A stretch of DNA of 7,263 nt, from NCBI GenBank assembly GCA_003533825.1, contig DQCG01000085.1, forward strand, positions 2,521-9,783. Reading direction: 5' to 3'. Source of the DNA: Phycisphaerales bacterium. Lineage in GTDB: Bacteria; Planctomycetota; Phycisphaerae; Sedimentisphaerales; Anaerobacaceae. Within the stretch, counting starts at the first letter, position 1; the number at the start of each line of letters is the position of its first letter. Positions 1 to 5,239 of this stretch are shown here, piece by piece. The notes under the pieces were generated by a model that saw nothing but the letters and a program-made list of their open reading frames with translations, was not told the DNA's origin and ran no database searches. The translations under genes were made by a program, and so were the position numbers.

Positions 1-34
1 TGATATCAACTTGTTCTTTGAATGGTGAATTGTT

Positions 35-583
35 GTGAATTTGAATTCAGAAACACAATTGGTTGAAGCCGCCCAAAAAGGCCATTTGGAAAGCTTCGGT
101 GCTCTCTATCAACGTTATCACAGCCCGATGGTTGCATTGGCTTATTCGATGCTGGCCGACAGGCACCTCGCAGAGGATGCGGCACAGGAAGTTTTCGCCA
201 TCGCCTGCCGCGACATAGAGAGTTTGAAAAGTAAAGAGAGATTTGCCGCATGGTTGGCGGGTATTTGCCGGAATGTTTCGAGGCAGATGCTCAGAGCCAA
301 CAGAATCAAGCCGGCCGCTTTGAGCGACGAACACGCCGCAAAGAGCGAAAAAGACTCCGGGGATCGTCAGGAGACTATTCGCCGGGCGGTCTGGAACCTT
401 CGAGAAGCGGAAAGAGAATTAATCGTTCTGCGTTACTTCGACGGTTTCTCGCAGGCACGGATTTCGGAGGTGCTGGGTCTGTCGCCGCAGGCAGTGAACG
501 GCCGGCTGGTTCGGGCAAAACGTAAGATAGCAAAGTATTTGAAAAGAAACGGTTTTACGGGAGACGATTATGGAACGTCCTGA
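35..583 (+). CDS. ECF-type RNA polymerase sigma factor (cassette A)
   Basis: This 182-aa protein directs core RNA polymerase to a small regulon and acts in the cytoplasm. It has the two-domain ECF layout with no region 3. Region 2 spans about residues 21-90, with the LAEDAAQEVF core-binding helix and the RFAAWLAGICRN segment that normally contacts the -10 element. A charged linker covers about 91-114. Region 4 spans about 115-170, with RELIVLRYFDGFSQARISEV and a helix-turn-helix ending PQAVNGRLVRAKRK. The length is normal for ECF factors. The start is GTG at 35: GGTGA at 24-28 lies 6 nt upstream and an in-frame stop (26-28) rules out a longer form; TTG at 41 is a weaker alternative. The gene overlaps the membrane-protein gene by 14 nt, so the two are probably co-translated. 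Only 34 bases precede it, so its promoter lies outside the window. The target promoter cannot be read from the protein. Confidence 0.93.
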   Translation: MNLNSETQLVEAAQKGHLESFGALYQRYHSPMVALAYSMLADRHLAEDAAQEVFAIACRDIESLKSKERFAAWLAGICRNVSRQMLRANRIKPAALSDEHAAKSEKDSGDRQETIRRAVWNLREAERELIVLRYFDGFSQARISEVLGLSPQAVNGRLVRAKRKIAKYLKRNGFTGDDYGTS

Positions 584-1445
584 AAACAATAAATGGCTCA
601 ATGAAGCGTTAAATGAAGCAATCGGCTCAAAAATGACGCGGACGGATTTCGAGCAGTGGAAGCAAAATCACCCGGAAGCCGTGAAAATGTTAACCTCGCG
701 AGCAGATCGAGGCCCCTCGGTTTCCAAAAGCCCGCTCAGTATAAGGAACATAATTATGAAAAGTCCAATCACAAAATTAGCCGCCACGGCGGTGATTATA
801 ATCGCTGTGACGCTATCAATAACCTTTTTCGATAAATCTGTCACACCTGCTTATGGAATAGAACAAACGATTGAAGCTTTTAGGGATGTCGACTCAGTTT
901 ACGTTGAAGCAATAACTCGAGGCGAAGCAAACACATCCTTAAATCTAAAGATGTGGGCTCGGCGAGGTGAGGACGGAAAATTCTTTTTTGGCGACTTTCG
1001 CCAAGAAAGCAGCTATGGAGATACCATAGTTGCCAATGAAAAAGAAAACCTCACGTACTGCTACTACCCATCGACCAAGGAAGTTTATATTTATGAAGGA
1101 CTAACAGAGACGATTGGGAGCTTTCTCGACATAAATTTCTTCCTGTATCTTCAGGAAGAAATGAAAGATGTAAAGATGCAATACGGTAAGGATGAGGTTG
1201 CGGGTAAAGAAATAGTTTCTCTTTCATTCAGGGTAACAGAAAAATATCAAAAAAGTTCAGGCAAATGTGGTGTGATTATTTTTGATTTGGAGTCAAAATT
1301 ACCTTCTTGTATTAAATTATGGGATAATCCTGATTTTCAAGGAGACCCATTTATAGTGTGGACTTTGATCGCGTACAACCCTAAAGTCCGTGAAGATATT
1401 TTTAGATTTGAGATTCCGGAAGATGCCACAGTAATAAGAGACTAA
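570..1445 (+). CDS. Single-pass membrane protein with LolA/RseB-like periplasmic domain; probable anti-sigma factor (cassette A)
   Basis: This 291-aa protein is probably the membrane partner of the overlapping sigma gene. Residues 1-62 form a charged cytoplasmic segment with the motif FEQWKQNHPEAVKML. Residues 68-87 are a hydrophobic helix preceded by MKSPITK, which predicts an N-in, C-out topology. Residues 95-291 are rich in beta strands and end with a segment around DIFRFEIPEDATVI that resembles the close of LolA/RseB-type folds. RseB-like domains bind lipid or misfolded envelope components and control RseA-type anti-sigma factors, so envelope sensing is a reasonable inference. There is no HxxxCxxC zinc motif, and the anti-sigma role rests on gene order and topology only. 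GGGAG at 559-563, 6 nt before the ATG, supports the start. A second SD and ATG lies at 743-758. The periplasmic region is AT-rich: 1261-1320 has 16 G+C of 60. An alternative is a membrane-anchored lipoprotein-sorting-like protein unrelated to sigma control. Confidence 0.82.
   Translation: MERPENNKWLNEALNEAIGSKMTRTDFEQWKQNHPEAVKMLTSRADRGPSVSKSPLSIRNIIMKSPITKLAATAVIIIAVTLSITFFDKSVTPAYGIEQTIEAFRDVDSVYVEAITRGEANTSLNLKMWARRGEDGKFFFGDFRQESSYGDTIVANEKENLTYCYYPSTKEVYIYEGLTETIGSFLDINFFLYLQEEMKDVKMQYGKDEVAGKEIVSLSFRVTEKYQKSSGKCGVIIFDLESKLPSCIKLWDNPDFQGDPFIVWTLIAYNPKVREDIFRFEIPEDATVIRD
743..758 (+). promoter_or_regulatory. Internal Shine-Dalgarno and in-frame ATG in the cassette A membrane gene
   Basis: AAGGA at 743-747 lies 8 nt before an in-frame ATG at 756, which is residue 63. 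Initiation here would give a 229-aa protein that starts at MKSPITK and lacks the whole cytoplasmic segment but keeps the membrane helix and periplasmic domain. The layout recurs in the three other membrane-protein genes. Use of this start is inferred, not shown. Confidence 0.45.
756..785 (+). repeat. 30-nt near-identical segment at the membrane-helix start, copy 1
   Basis: This segment matches 3789-3818 at 28 of 30 positions by direct count; the differences are C/T at 765 and at 772. It encodes MKSPITKLAA at the start of the membrane segment. Flanking sequences of the two genes are far less alike, so identity this high, synonymous positions included, is unusual. It may be a recombination joint or a nucleotide-level signal. 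Confidence 0.6.
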
Positions 1446-1492
1446 AATAGTTGAGCCTTATGGAAGGAGTCTCACAGGTATTTGTAAACAGT

Positions 1493-1520
1493 GCCGGGCT
1501 GTATTAGCCCGGCTTTTTTT
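1493..1520 (+). terminator. Rho-independent terminator, cassette A
   Basis: A perfect 8-bp GC-rich stem (GCCGGGCT at 1493-1500, AGCCCGGC at 1506-1513) with a GTATT loop is followed by seven T (1514-1520). It lies 47 nt after the stop codon of the membrane gene and separates cassette A from B. The T-run is followed by GTGCGC, a tail also seen in the other three terminators. Confidence 0.93.
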
Positions 1521-1534
1521 GTGCGCGGACGTAG

Positions 1535-1572
1535 AAAAAAATGCAACCTTTAAGAAGTTTGTGCATTATGAT
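1535..1572 (+). promoter_or_regulatory. Possible promoter region for cassette B
   Basis: Between the cassette A terminator and the sigma gene at 1601 there is a seven-A tract (1535-1541) and a -10-like TATGAT (1567-1572). No good -35 hexamer lies at the right distance. GCAACCTTT at 1543-1551 resembles the AAC-containing -35 elements of ECF promoters and could mean autoregulation, but no matching ECF -10 was identified. The assignment is weak and rests partly on the need for a promoter after a strong terminator. Confidence 0.25.
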
Positions 1573-1600
1573 AGATGAGAACTAACTTCGGAGCAATCGA

Positions 1601-2200
1601 ATGGTTGACGATGCATTAGAGTGCCAATTGGAACCCAATGACGAAATTTTAGACGAAGACCAGATGCTGGTCTCTGCGGTCGGTCAAGATTCCGAAGCAA
1701 CGGGAAGACTCTATGACAAATATTATAGTGAAATCCTCGACTACATTTACCACTGTACATTTGACGGTACAGTCGCCGAGGATTTAACATCGAACGTATT
1801 TCTCGCCGTCTTCAGGCACCTCGGGCAATACCGATGGCGACAGGTTCCCTTCCGGGCATGGCTATATCGTATCGCCACCAATGAAGTGCGGATGCACTGG
1901 CGCAGGCAAAAACGCGTCAAGATGGTCCGTCTTCAACCGGAGGATGACGAATATGCCGCTGAATTGACAGCCGCCGACAGCATAGAGACAGCAGAGGAGT
2001 ATCGCCTTCTACATAAGGCCTTGCTGGAATTGCGAATAAAGTACCGAACGGTGATTATCCTGCGCTACTTCGAAGACAAAGCGATTGCCGAGATTTGTGA
2101 GATCACCGGCAGGAAAGAAGGTACAGTCAAGTCCCAGTTGCACCGCGGGCTGGCCCGGTTACAGGATATCCTGGTGCGTTGGGGTGTGTTACCTGAATAG
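1601..2200 (+). CDS. ECF-type RNA polymerase sigma factor (cassette B)
   Basis: This 199-aa ECF sigma factor has a short acidic N-terminal extension (about residues 1-20) that the other three in this window lack. Region 2 spans about 33-105, with TVAEDLTSNVFLAVFRHL as the core-binding helix and PFRAWLYRIATNEVRMHWRR as the promoter-melting segment. An acidic linker follows at about 112-134. Region 4 covers about 135-190, with RTVIILRYFEDKAIAEICEI and the helix-turn-helix EGTVKSQLHRGLARL. The ATG is supported by GGAG at 1590-1593, 7 nt upstream. An upstream ATG at 1568 is in another reading and closes after five codons. The gene is followed 14 nt later by its membrane partner, without overlap, unlike the other pairs. 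It is the most divergent sigma of the set, which suggests that the row was not built only by recent local duplication. Confidence 0.94.
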   Translation: MVDDALECQLEPNDEILDEDQMLVSAVGQDSEATGRLYDKYYSEILDYIYHCTFDGTVAEDLTSNVFLAVFRHLGQYRWRQVPFRAWLYRIATNEVRMHWRRQKRVKMVRLQPEDDEYAAELTAADSIETAEEYRLLHKALLELRIKYRTVIILRYFEDKAIAEICEITGRKEGTVKSQLHRGLARLQDILVRWGVLPE

Positions 2201-2214
2201 TTTGGAATAGAATC

Positions 2215-2901
2215 ATGAGCAAGAATATTGAGAATATAGACAGATACCTCAAAGGCGTTGTTTTGCCGGAATATGAATCGCATCAACACCGGCAACAACT
2301 ACGCCGAGAGGTTCTCAAAGAAATCGAAAGGAGACAGACCATGTCCGTAAAAGGCAGAAGTTGGAAGTATGCAGCCGTGATTGCCGTTGTGATAAGCGCC
2401 GGAGCCTTAGCTGTTGTGGGCGTTAATATTGGAAGGTACTATTACTTTGGCAAAAACGATGATGGCGCTCACATATTCCACAGCGAAGATTGGGAAACCG
2501 TCGTTACACTTGACGATAACGAAGTAACCGATGTGGAACAAACCCGACAGGACCTGGAAGAGATCGAACTCCTCTACCAACAGGGTAAAAGGGAATTGCT
2601 GCAGGTTGAGAAAATGATGACGGACGGCACCCTTGAGATTAGAACGCATGTGTACAAATACAAACTCTCTGACGGCCGAATAATCGATATGCGAGAAGGC
2701 GCTGGAGGCGAGCACTCGCTTGCAGGCACAACACTGTGGGAAGAATGGCGCCAACTTAAGAAAGCAGGGCCTGGAGAAGACCTCGGCAAGTATGAGGAAA
2801 CAGTGGAGGGCCGTGCCTTCTCCTTCAAACGAGAACGGTACTTCCTCAGCGACGGAACCGAAGTCGTCTGGTCCGTTGGCTTGCCCAAAGACGACCAATA
2901 A
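2215..2901 (+). CDS. Single-pass membrane protein, probable anti-sigma factor with a small periplasmic domain (cassette B)
   Basis: This 228-aa protein lies 14 nt downstream of the cassette B sigma gene. Residues 1-48 form a basic, helical cytoplasmic segment (IDRYLKGVVLPEY, then HRQQLRREVLKEIERRQ), a size that fits a short anti-sigma domain. Residues 51-71 are the membrane helix. Residues 105-135 form a probable coiled coil (VEQTRQDLEEIELLYQQGKR). The rest holds two related strand segments around LSDGRIIDM (151-159) and LSDGTEVVW (211-219), an apparent internal duplication. No zinc-binding cysteine/histidine motif and no named family were recognised. The ATG at 2215 has only GGA at 2204-2206, 8 nt upstream, whereas the internal ATG at 2341 has a full AGGAG. 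A start at 2341 would remove the cytoplasmic segment. The anti-sigma role is inferred from position and topology. Confidence 0.8.
   Translation: MSKNIENIDRYLKGVVLPEYESHQHRQQLRREVLKEIERRQTMSVKGRSWKYAAVIAVVISAGALAVVGVNIGRYYYFGKNDDGAHIFHSEDWETVVTLDDNEVTDVEQTRQDLEEIELLYQQGKRELLQVEKMMTDGTLEIRTHVYKYKLSDGRIIDMREGAGGEHSLAGTTLWEEWRQLKKAGPGEDLGKYEETVEGRAFSFKRERYFLSDGTEVVWSVGLPKDDQ
2329..2343 (+). promoter_or_regulatory. Internal Shine-Dalgarno and in-frame ATG in the cassette B membrane gene
   Basis: AGGAG at 2329-2333 lies 7 nt before an in-frame ATG at 2341, residue 43. It is a better ribosome-binding site than the one at the upstream start. The product would be 186 aa, starting just before the membrane helix. 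The local protein sequence (ERRQTMSVKG) is unlike that in the other cassettes, so the signal is not simply a by-product of a conserved peptide. Confidence 0.5.
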
Positions 2902-2931
2902 TCCTAACATGGCATTCCCTTTAAACACAAA

Positions 2932-2962
2932 GGCCGGGCCTGGTTGGCTCGGCCCTTTTCTT
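2932..2962 (+). terminator. Rho-independent terminator, cassette B
   Basis: A 9-bp stem (GGCCGGGCC at 2932-2940, GGCTCGGCC at 2946-2954, one G-U pair) has a TGGTT loop and is followed by CTTTTCTTT. It lies 30 nt after the stop codon. The T-run is interrupted by C and is the weakest of the four. The TGCGC tail follows at 2963-2967. Confidence 0.88.
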
Positions 2963-3033
2963 TGCGCATTGATAAATGAAATCCGGCAGAAATAAATAAT
3001 TTTCTTTAGATTAAATAAGATGGTTTAATCGTT

Positions 3034-3054
3034 GTATATACGACCGATCGATCG
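3034..3054 (+). promoter_or_regulatory. Two adjacent palindromes upstream of cassette C
   Basis: GTATATAC (3034-3041) and CGATCGATCG (3045-3054) are perfect palindromes placed 28-48 nt before the sigma start at 3082. They lie between the cassette B terminator and the gene, where a promoter and operator would be expected. Short palindromes arise by chance, and no repressor is encoded nearby, so this is only a candidate site. Confidence 0.25.
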
Positions 3055-3081
3055 TTTAGAGATTTGTAATGAGGCTTTCAG

Positions 3082-3624
3082 ATGATAGAAGACAAGATTC
3101 TTCTATGGAAGTTCAAGCATGGCAGCAGCGATGCACTGAGCCGGATTTATGAGAAGTACAAGAGTGATTTATTTTCATTAGCGAATTCTCTTTTACATGA
3201 CCTGAATGCGGCAGAAGATGTTGTACACGATGTTTTCGTCTCTTTTGTAAAATCTGCCGACCAATTTCAGCTAACCGGAAGCCTCAAAGGATACTTGTTG
3301 ACATGCGTTGCTAATCTTTCACGTGACAGAGTTCGTGCAAGAAAAAGAGCGCCCATTGGAATGAACAAAACTGACATGGCAATACCCGACTATAAGGTAC
3401 CGAGTCAAGCTTTAATATCGGCGGAAGAATTGCACCGCCTGAGAGATGCAATAGCGAAAGTTCCTTACGAGCAGCAAGAAGTGATTATATTGCACTTGCA
3501 GGGCAAAAGAACGTTCAGACAAATAGCTGAATCACAGGGTATGCCGGTCAGTACAATCCAGAGTCGGTACCGGTATGGATTAGAAAAACTGAGATCTCTT
3601 CTAAATGGTGAGGTTGAGAAATGA
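3082..3624 (+). CDS. ECF-type RNA polymerase sigma factor (cassette C)
   Basis: This 180-aa ECF sigma factor has region 2 at about residues 18-88, including AAEDVVHDVFVSFVKSA and the SLKGYLLTCVANLSRDRVRA segment. Region 4 lies at about 117-174, with VPYEQQEVIILHLQGKRTFR and the helix-turn-helix PVSTIQSRYRYGLEKLRSLL. The ATG has GAGG at 3071-3074, 7 nt upstream. It is a clear paralogue of the sigma gene at 4694: by eye about 50 of the first 81 residues are identical, as is most of the C-terminal helix. The closing residues LLNGEVEK are matched by ILNGEMEK there. The codons for this tail carry the GGTGAGG ribosome-binding site (3607-3613) of the next gene, which overlaps by ATGA. The pair is therefore almost certainly translationally coupled. 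Confidence 0.95.
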   Translation: MIEDKILLWKFKHGSSDALSRIYEKYKSDLFSLANSLLHDLNAAEDVVHDVFVSFVKSADQFQLTGSLKGYLLTCVANLSRDRVRARKRAPIGMNKTDMAIPDYKVPSQALISAEELHRLRDAIAKVPYEQQEVIILHLQGKRTFRQIAESQGMPVSTIQSRYRYGLEKLRSLLNGEVEK

Positions 3625-4487
3625 AACCGATAGACTGGTTTGAAAAACTAATAAGAGATTTACACGTTCTGGATATCAACACCAGCGCCGAAATGGATCG
3701 GCGAATCTTGCACGAAACCCTGAAAGTTCAAAAAGAATTAAAACAAACAAAATTGGCTGGAACTCAGCCAGATATTTGGAGAAAAATCATGAAAAGTTCA
3801 ATCATAAAATTAGCCGCCGCCGCGATCATTGTGGTGATTGCTCTGGGGATACTTACGTTCATCGACACCGGCAGCAGTTCCGGCGTGGTCTGGGCCGAGG
3901 TCGCACGGAATGTGGAGGCCAGCCCGGGCGCCATCTGGCGGTCGAGAGGGACCGGTTCGCGAGATCAGAACGACGACTGGCCTAATGGCTATAAGATAAC
4001 ATGGCGTTCAGCAGCGATCACACGCACTGACCACTATCGAGACGGTCAGATACGTCGTACGATCTACCTCAATTATGATGCTAAGGCCAAGATACTGATG
4101 GCTCATGATGCCCAAAAATATATGAAGGAGACAATGAGCGACGAGGAAGTCCAGAGAGCGCGGGCCGATAAGGATCGTTGGTCGAATCCCCAGAGCCTGA
4201 TCAACTGCTGCCTGGCCCTCGAACACCATGCACTGGATCAAAAAATGATCGACGGCGTTCTTTGCGAAGGCATTGAAACGACGGACACGAGCGGCCTGCC
4301 TTTCAAGAGCTTCGCAGGCAGGATGTGGGTCAACGTGGAGACCCGCTACCCCGTCCTCGTGGAAATCGAGGCTATTGACGACGGAGACATCCGTCATACG
4401 ACAACGCTGGATCAGTTCCAGTGGAACGTTGACCTGTTGCTCGAGGATGTCGAACCTGAAATCCCCTCCGACTACGAACCCTTGTAG
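3621..4487 (+). CDS. Single-pass membrane protein with LolA/RseB-like periplasmic domain; probable anti-sigma factor (cassette C)
   Basis: This 288-aa protein overlaps its sigma gene by 4 nt. Residues 1-56 form the cytoplasmic segment, with LDINTSAEMDRRIL and TQPDIWRKI; the cassette D membrane protein has a related stretch (LDIDTNTQTDQAVL). Residues 61-81 are the membrane helix, starting KSSIIKLAAAA. Residues 90-288 begin WAEVARNVEA and end with strands including GRMWVNVETRYPVLVEIE and DVEPEIPSDYEP, which suggest a LolA/RseB-like lipid-binding fold. GAGG at 3610-3613, 7 nt upstream, supports the start. A sharp composition break falls at the membrane helix: 3721-3780 has 19 G+C of 60, 3901-3960 has 43 of 60. 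This suggests that the periplasmic domain has a different origin from the N-terminal module. The anti-sigma role is inferred, and no zinc-finger motif is present. Confidence 0.84.
   Translation: MKPIDWFEKLIRDLHVLDINTSAEMDRRILHETLKVQKELKQTKLAGTQPDIWRKIMKSSIIKLAAAAIIVVIALGILTFIDTGSSSGVVWAEVARNVEASPGAIWRSRGTGSRDQNDDWPNGYKITWRSAAITRTDHYRDGQIRRTIYLNYDAKAKILMAHDAQKYMKETMSDEEVQRARADKDRWSNPQSLINCCLALEHHALDQKMIDGVLCEGIETTDTSGLPFKSFAGRMWVNVETRYPVLVEIEAIDDGDIRHTTTLDQFQWNVDLLLEDVEPEIPSDYEPL
3778..3791 (+). promoter_or_regulatory. Internal Shine-Dalgarno and in-frame ATG in the cassette C membrane gene
   Basis: GGAG at 3778-3781 lies 7 nt before an in-frame ATG at 3789, residue 57. The product would be 232 aa, starting MKSSIIK, with no cytoplasmic sigma-binding segment. 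Its N-terminus would resemble a signal-anchor: basic residues and then a long hydrophobic run. Confidence 0.45.
3789..3818 (+). repeat. 30-nt near-identical segment at the membrane-helix start, copy 2
   Basis: Partner of 756-785, with 28 of 30 bases identical. It encodes MKSSIIKLAA. It ends just before the composition of the gene shifts from AT-rich to GC-rich, which fits a role as a joint where periplasmic domains were exchanged; that role is inferred. Confidence 0.6.
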
Positions 4488-4524
4488 CAGCAGACATCTC
4501 GCAGCAACAAATGAGCCTTCTAAC

Positions 4525-4553
4525 GGCCGGGCCGATTGGCCCGGCCTTTTTTT
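4525..4553 (+). terminator. Rho-independent terminator, cassette C
   Basis: A perfect 9-bp stem (GGCCGGGCC at 4525-4533, GGCCCGGCC at 4538-4546) with a GATT loop and seven T (4547-4553). It is the strongest of the four and lies 37 nt after the stop codon. ATGCGCG follows the T-run. Confidence 0.95.
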
Positions 4554-4648
4554 ATGCGCGTTTTCACACAAACAAAGGTGTTTGTCCAATAGAATTGAAA
4601 TTCGAAAAAAATCGTTATTTTTTTATATCCAAAATTCCTGCTCAGTTG

Positions 4649-4657
4649 TGTTATAAG
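4649..4657 (+). promoter_or_regulatory. Possible extended -10 promoter element for cassette D
   Basis: TGTTATAAG matches an extended -10 (TG, one base, TATAAG at 4652-4657) 36 nt before the sigma start. No convincing -35 hexamer lies 16-18 nt upstream, where AT-rich sequence is found instead. A seven-A tract at 4605-4611 could act as an UP-like element, and the 10-mer formed with the following TCG recurs at 7231-7240. Transcription must restart here because of the strong terminator at 4525. Confidence 0.33.
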
Positions 4658-4693
4658 TAGTGGTAATCCTGAGCTTGGGAAAGTAAGTGACTG

Positions 4694-5239
4694 ATGCTCG
4701 AAGATAGAGTGCTAATATGGAAGTTCAAGTGCGGTAGCGGTGATGCTCTTTGCCGTATCTATGAAAAGTACAAAAAAGACCTGCTTAGGCTGGCGGCGAT
4801 TCTTTCGAATAATGTGAGTGACGCCGAGGATATAGTGCACGATGTCTTTGTCTCATTCGCACAATCGGCCGAAACGCTCAGGCTCAGCGGCAACCTTAAA
4901 AGCTTCCTGCTGACCTGTGTTGCAAATCGAGCCCGAAACAAAAACCGGGCAAACCAACACCGGCAAACAGATGGGCTTGATGAAATGGCATCAGTTATCT
5001 CGCAGTCAAAAACACCCGAGCAGTGGATGATACAGAGCGAAGAATTGAAACAATGGGGTGATATAATGACACGACTTCCATACGAGCAGCGAGAGGCCGT
5101 GATCCTGCACCTTCGGGCCGGTATGAAGTTACGACAAATCGCCCAGTCGCAGGGTGTGTCGGTCAATACAGTTAAAGGTCGATATCGATACGGATTGACT
5201 AAGCTGCGATCAATCTTAAATGGTGAGATGGAAAAATGA
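4694..5239 (+). CDS. ECF-type RNA polymerase sigma factor (cassette D)
   Basis: This 181-aa ECF sigma factor is the paralogue of the one at 3082. Region 2 lies at about residues 18-88, with DAEDIVHDVFVSFAQSAE and NLKSFLLTCVANRARNKNRA. Region 4 lies at about 118-175, with LPYEQREAVILHLRAGMKL and the helix-turn-helix VSVNTVKGRYRYGLTKL. The linker between them and the middle of the recognition helix (VNTVKG against VSTIQS) differ most from cassette C, so promoter preference may differ. The start ATG has a poorly placed purine run (GGGAAAG, 4677-4683), leaving initiation weaker than elsewhere; no in-frame alternative start upstream looks better. Its C-terminal codons carry GGTGAG (5222-5227), the ribosome-binding site of the next gene, and the two genes overlap by ATGA. 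Confidence 0.94.
   Translation: MLEDRVLIWKFKCGSGDALCRIYEKYKKDLLRLAAILSNNVSDAEDIVHDVFVSFAQSAETLRLSGNLKSFLLTCVANRARNKNRANQHRQTDGLDEMASVISQSKTPEQWMIQSEELKQWGDIMTRLPYEQREAVILHLRAGMKLRQIAQSQGVSVNTVKGRYRYGLTKLRSILNGEMEK

Noticed and set aside
1460..1507. A 15-codon reading from ATG at 1460 into the cassette A terminator
   Set aside because: There is no ribosome-binding site before the ATG and it ends inside the hairpin; it does not resemble a leader peptide with regulatory codons.
1493..1526. Reading the repeated GC-rich hairpins as REP/BIME elements or CRISPR repeats
   Set aside because: Each copy is single, lies directly after a gene end and is followed by a T-run, so transcription termination explains it; no spacer-repeat pattern exists.
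1568..1585. Five-codon mini-frame ahead of the cassette B sigma gene
   Set aside because: It overlaps the -10-like TATGAT and has no ribosome-binding site, so it is probably chance.
2407..2928. 173-codon minus-strand open frame opposite the cassette B membrane gene
   Set aside because: It is a shadow of the sense gene, which has a ribosome-binding site, a membrane helix and operon context.
2720..2995. 91-codon + strand frame overlapping the end of the cassette B membrane gene and its terminator
   Set aside because: It is an out-of-frame overlap that passes through the hairpin, so its codons reflect the terminator rather than a protein.
4008..4589. 193-codon open frame on the minus strand opposite the cassette C sensor and its terminator
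   Set aside because: It lies antisense to a well-supported gene in a GC-rich stretch, runs through the terminator hairpin, and has no family resemblance.
35..5239. Possibility that the four sigma genes are transposon-borne or phage-derived
   Set aside because: No transposase, integrase, terminal inverted repeats or target duplications were found around any cassette.
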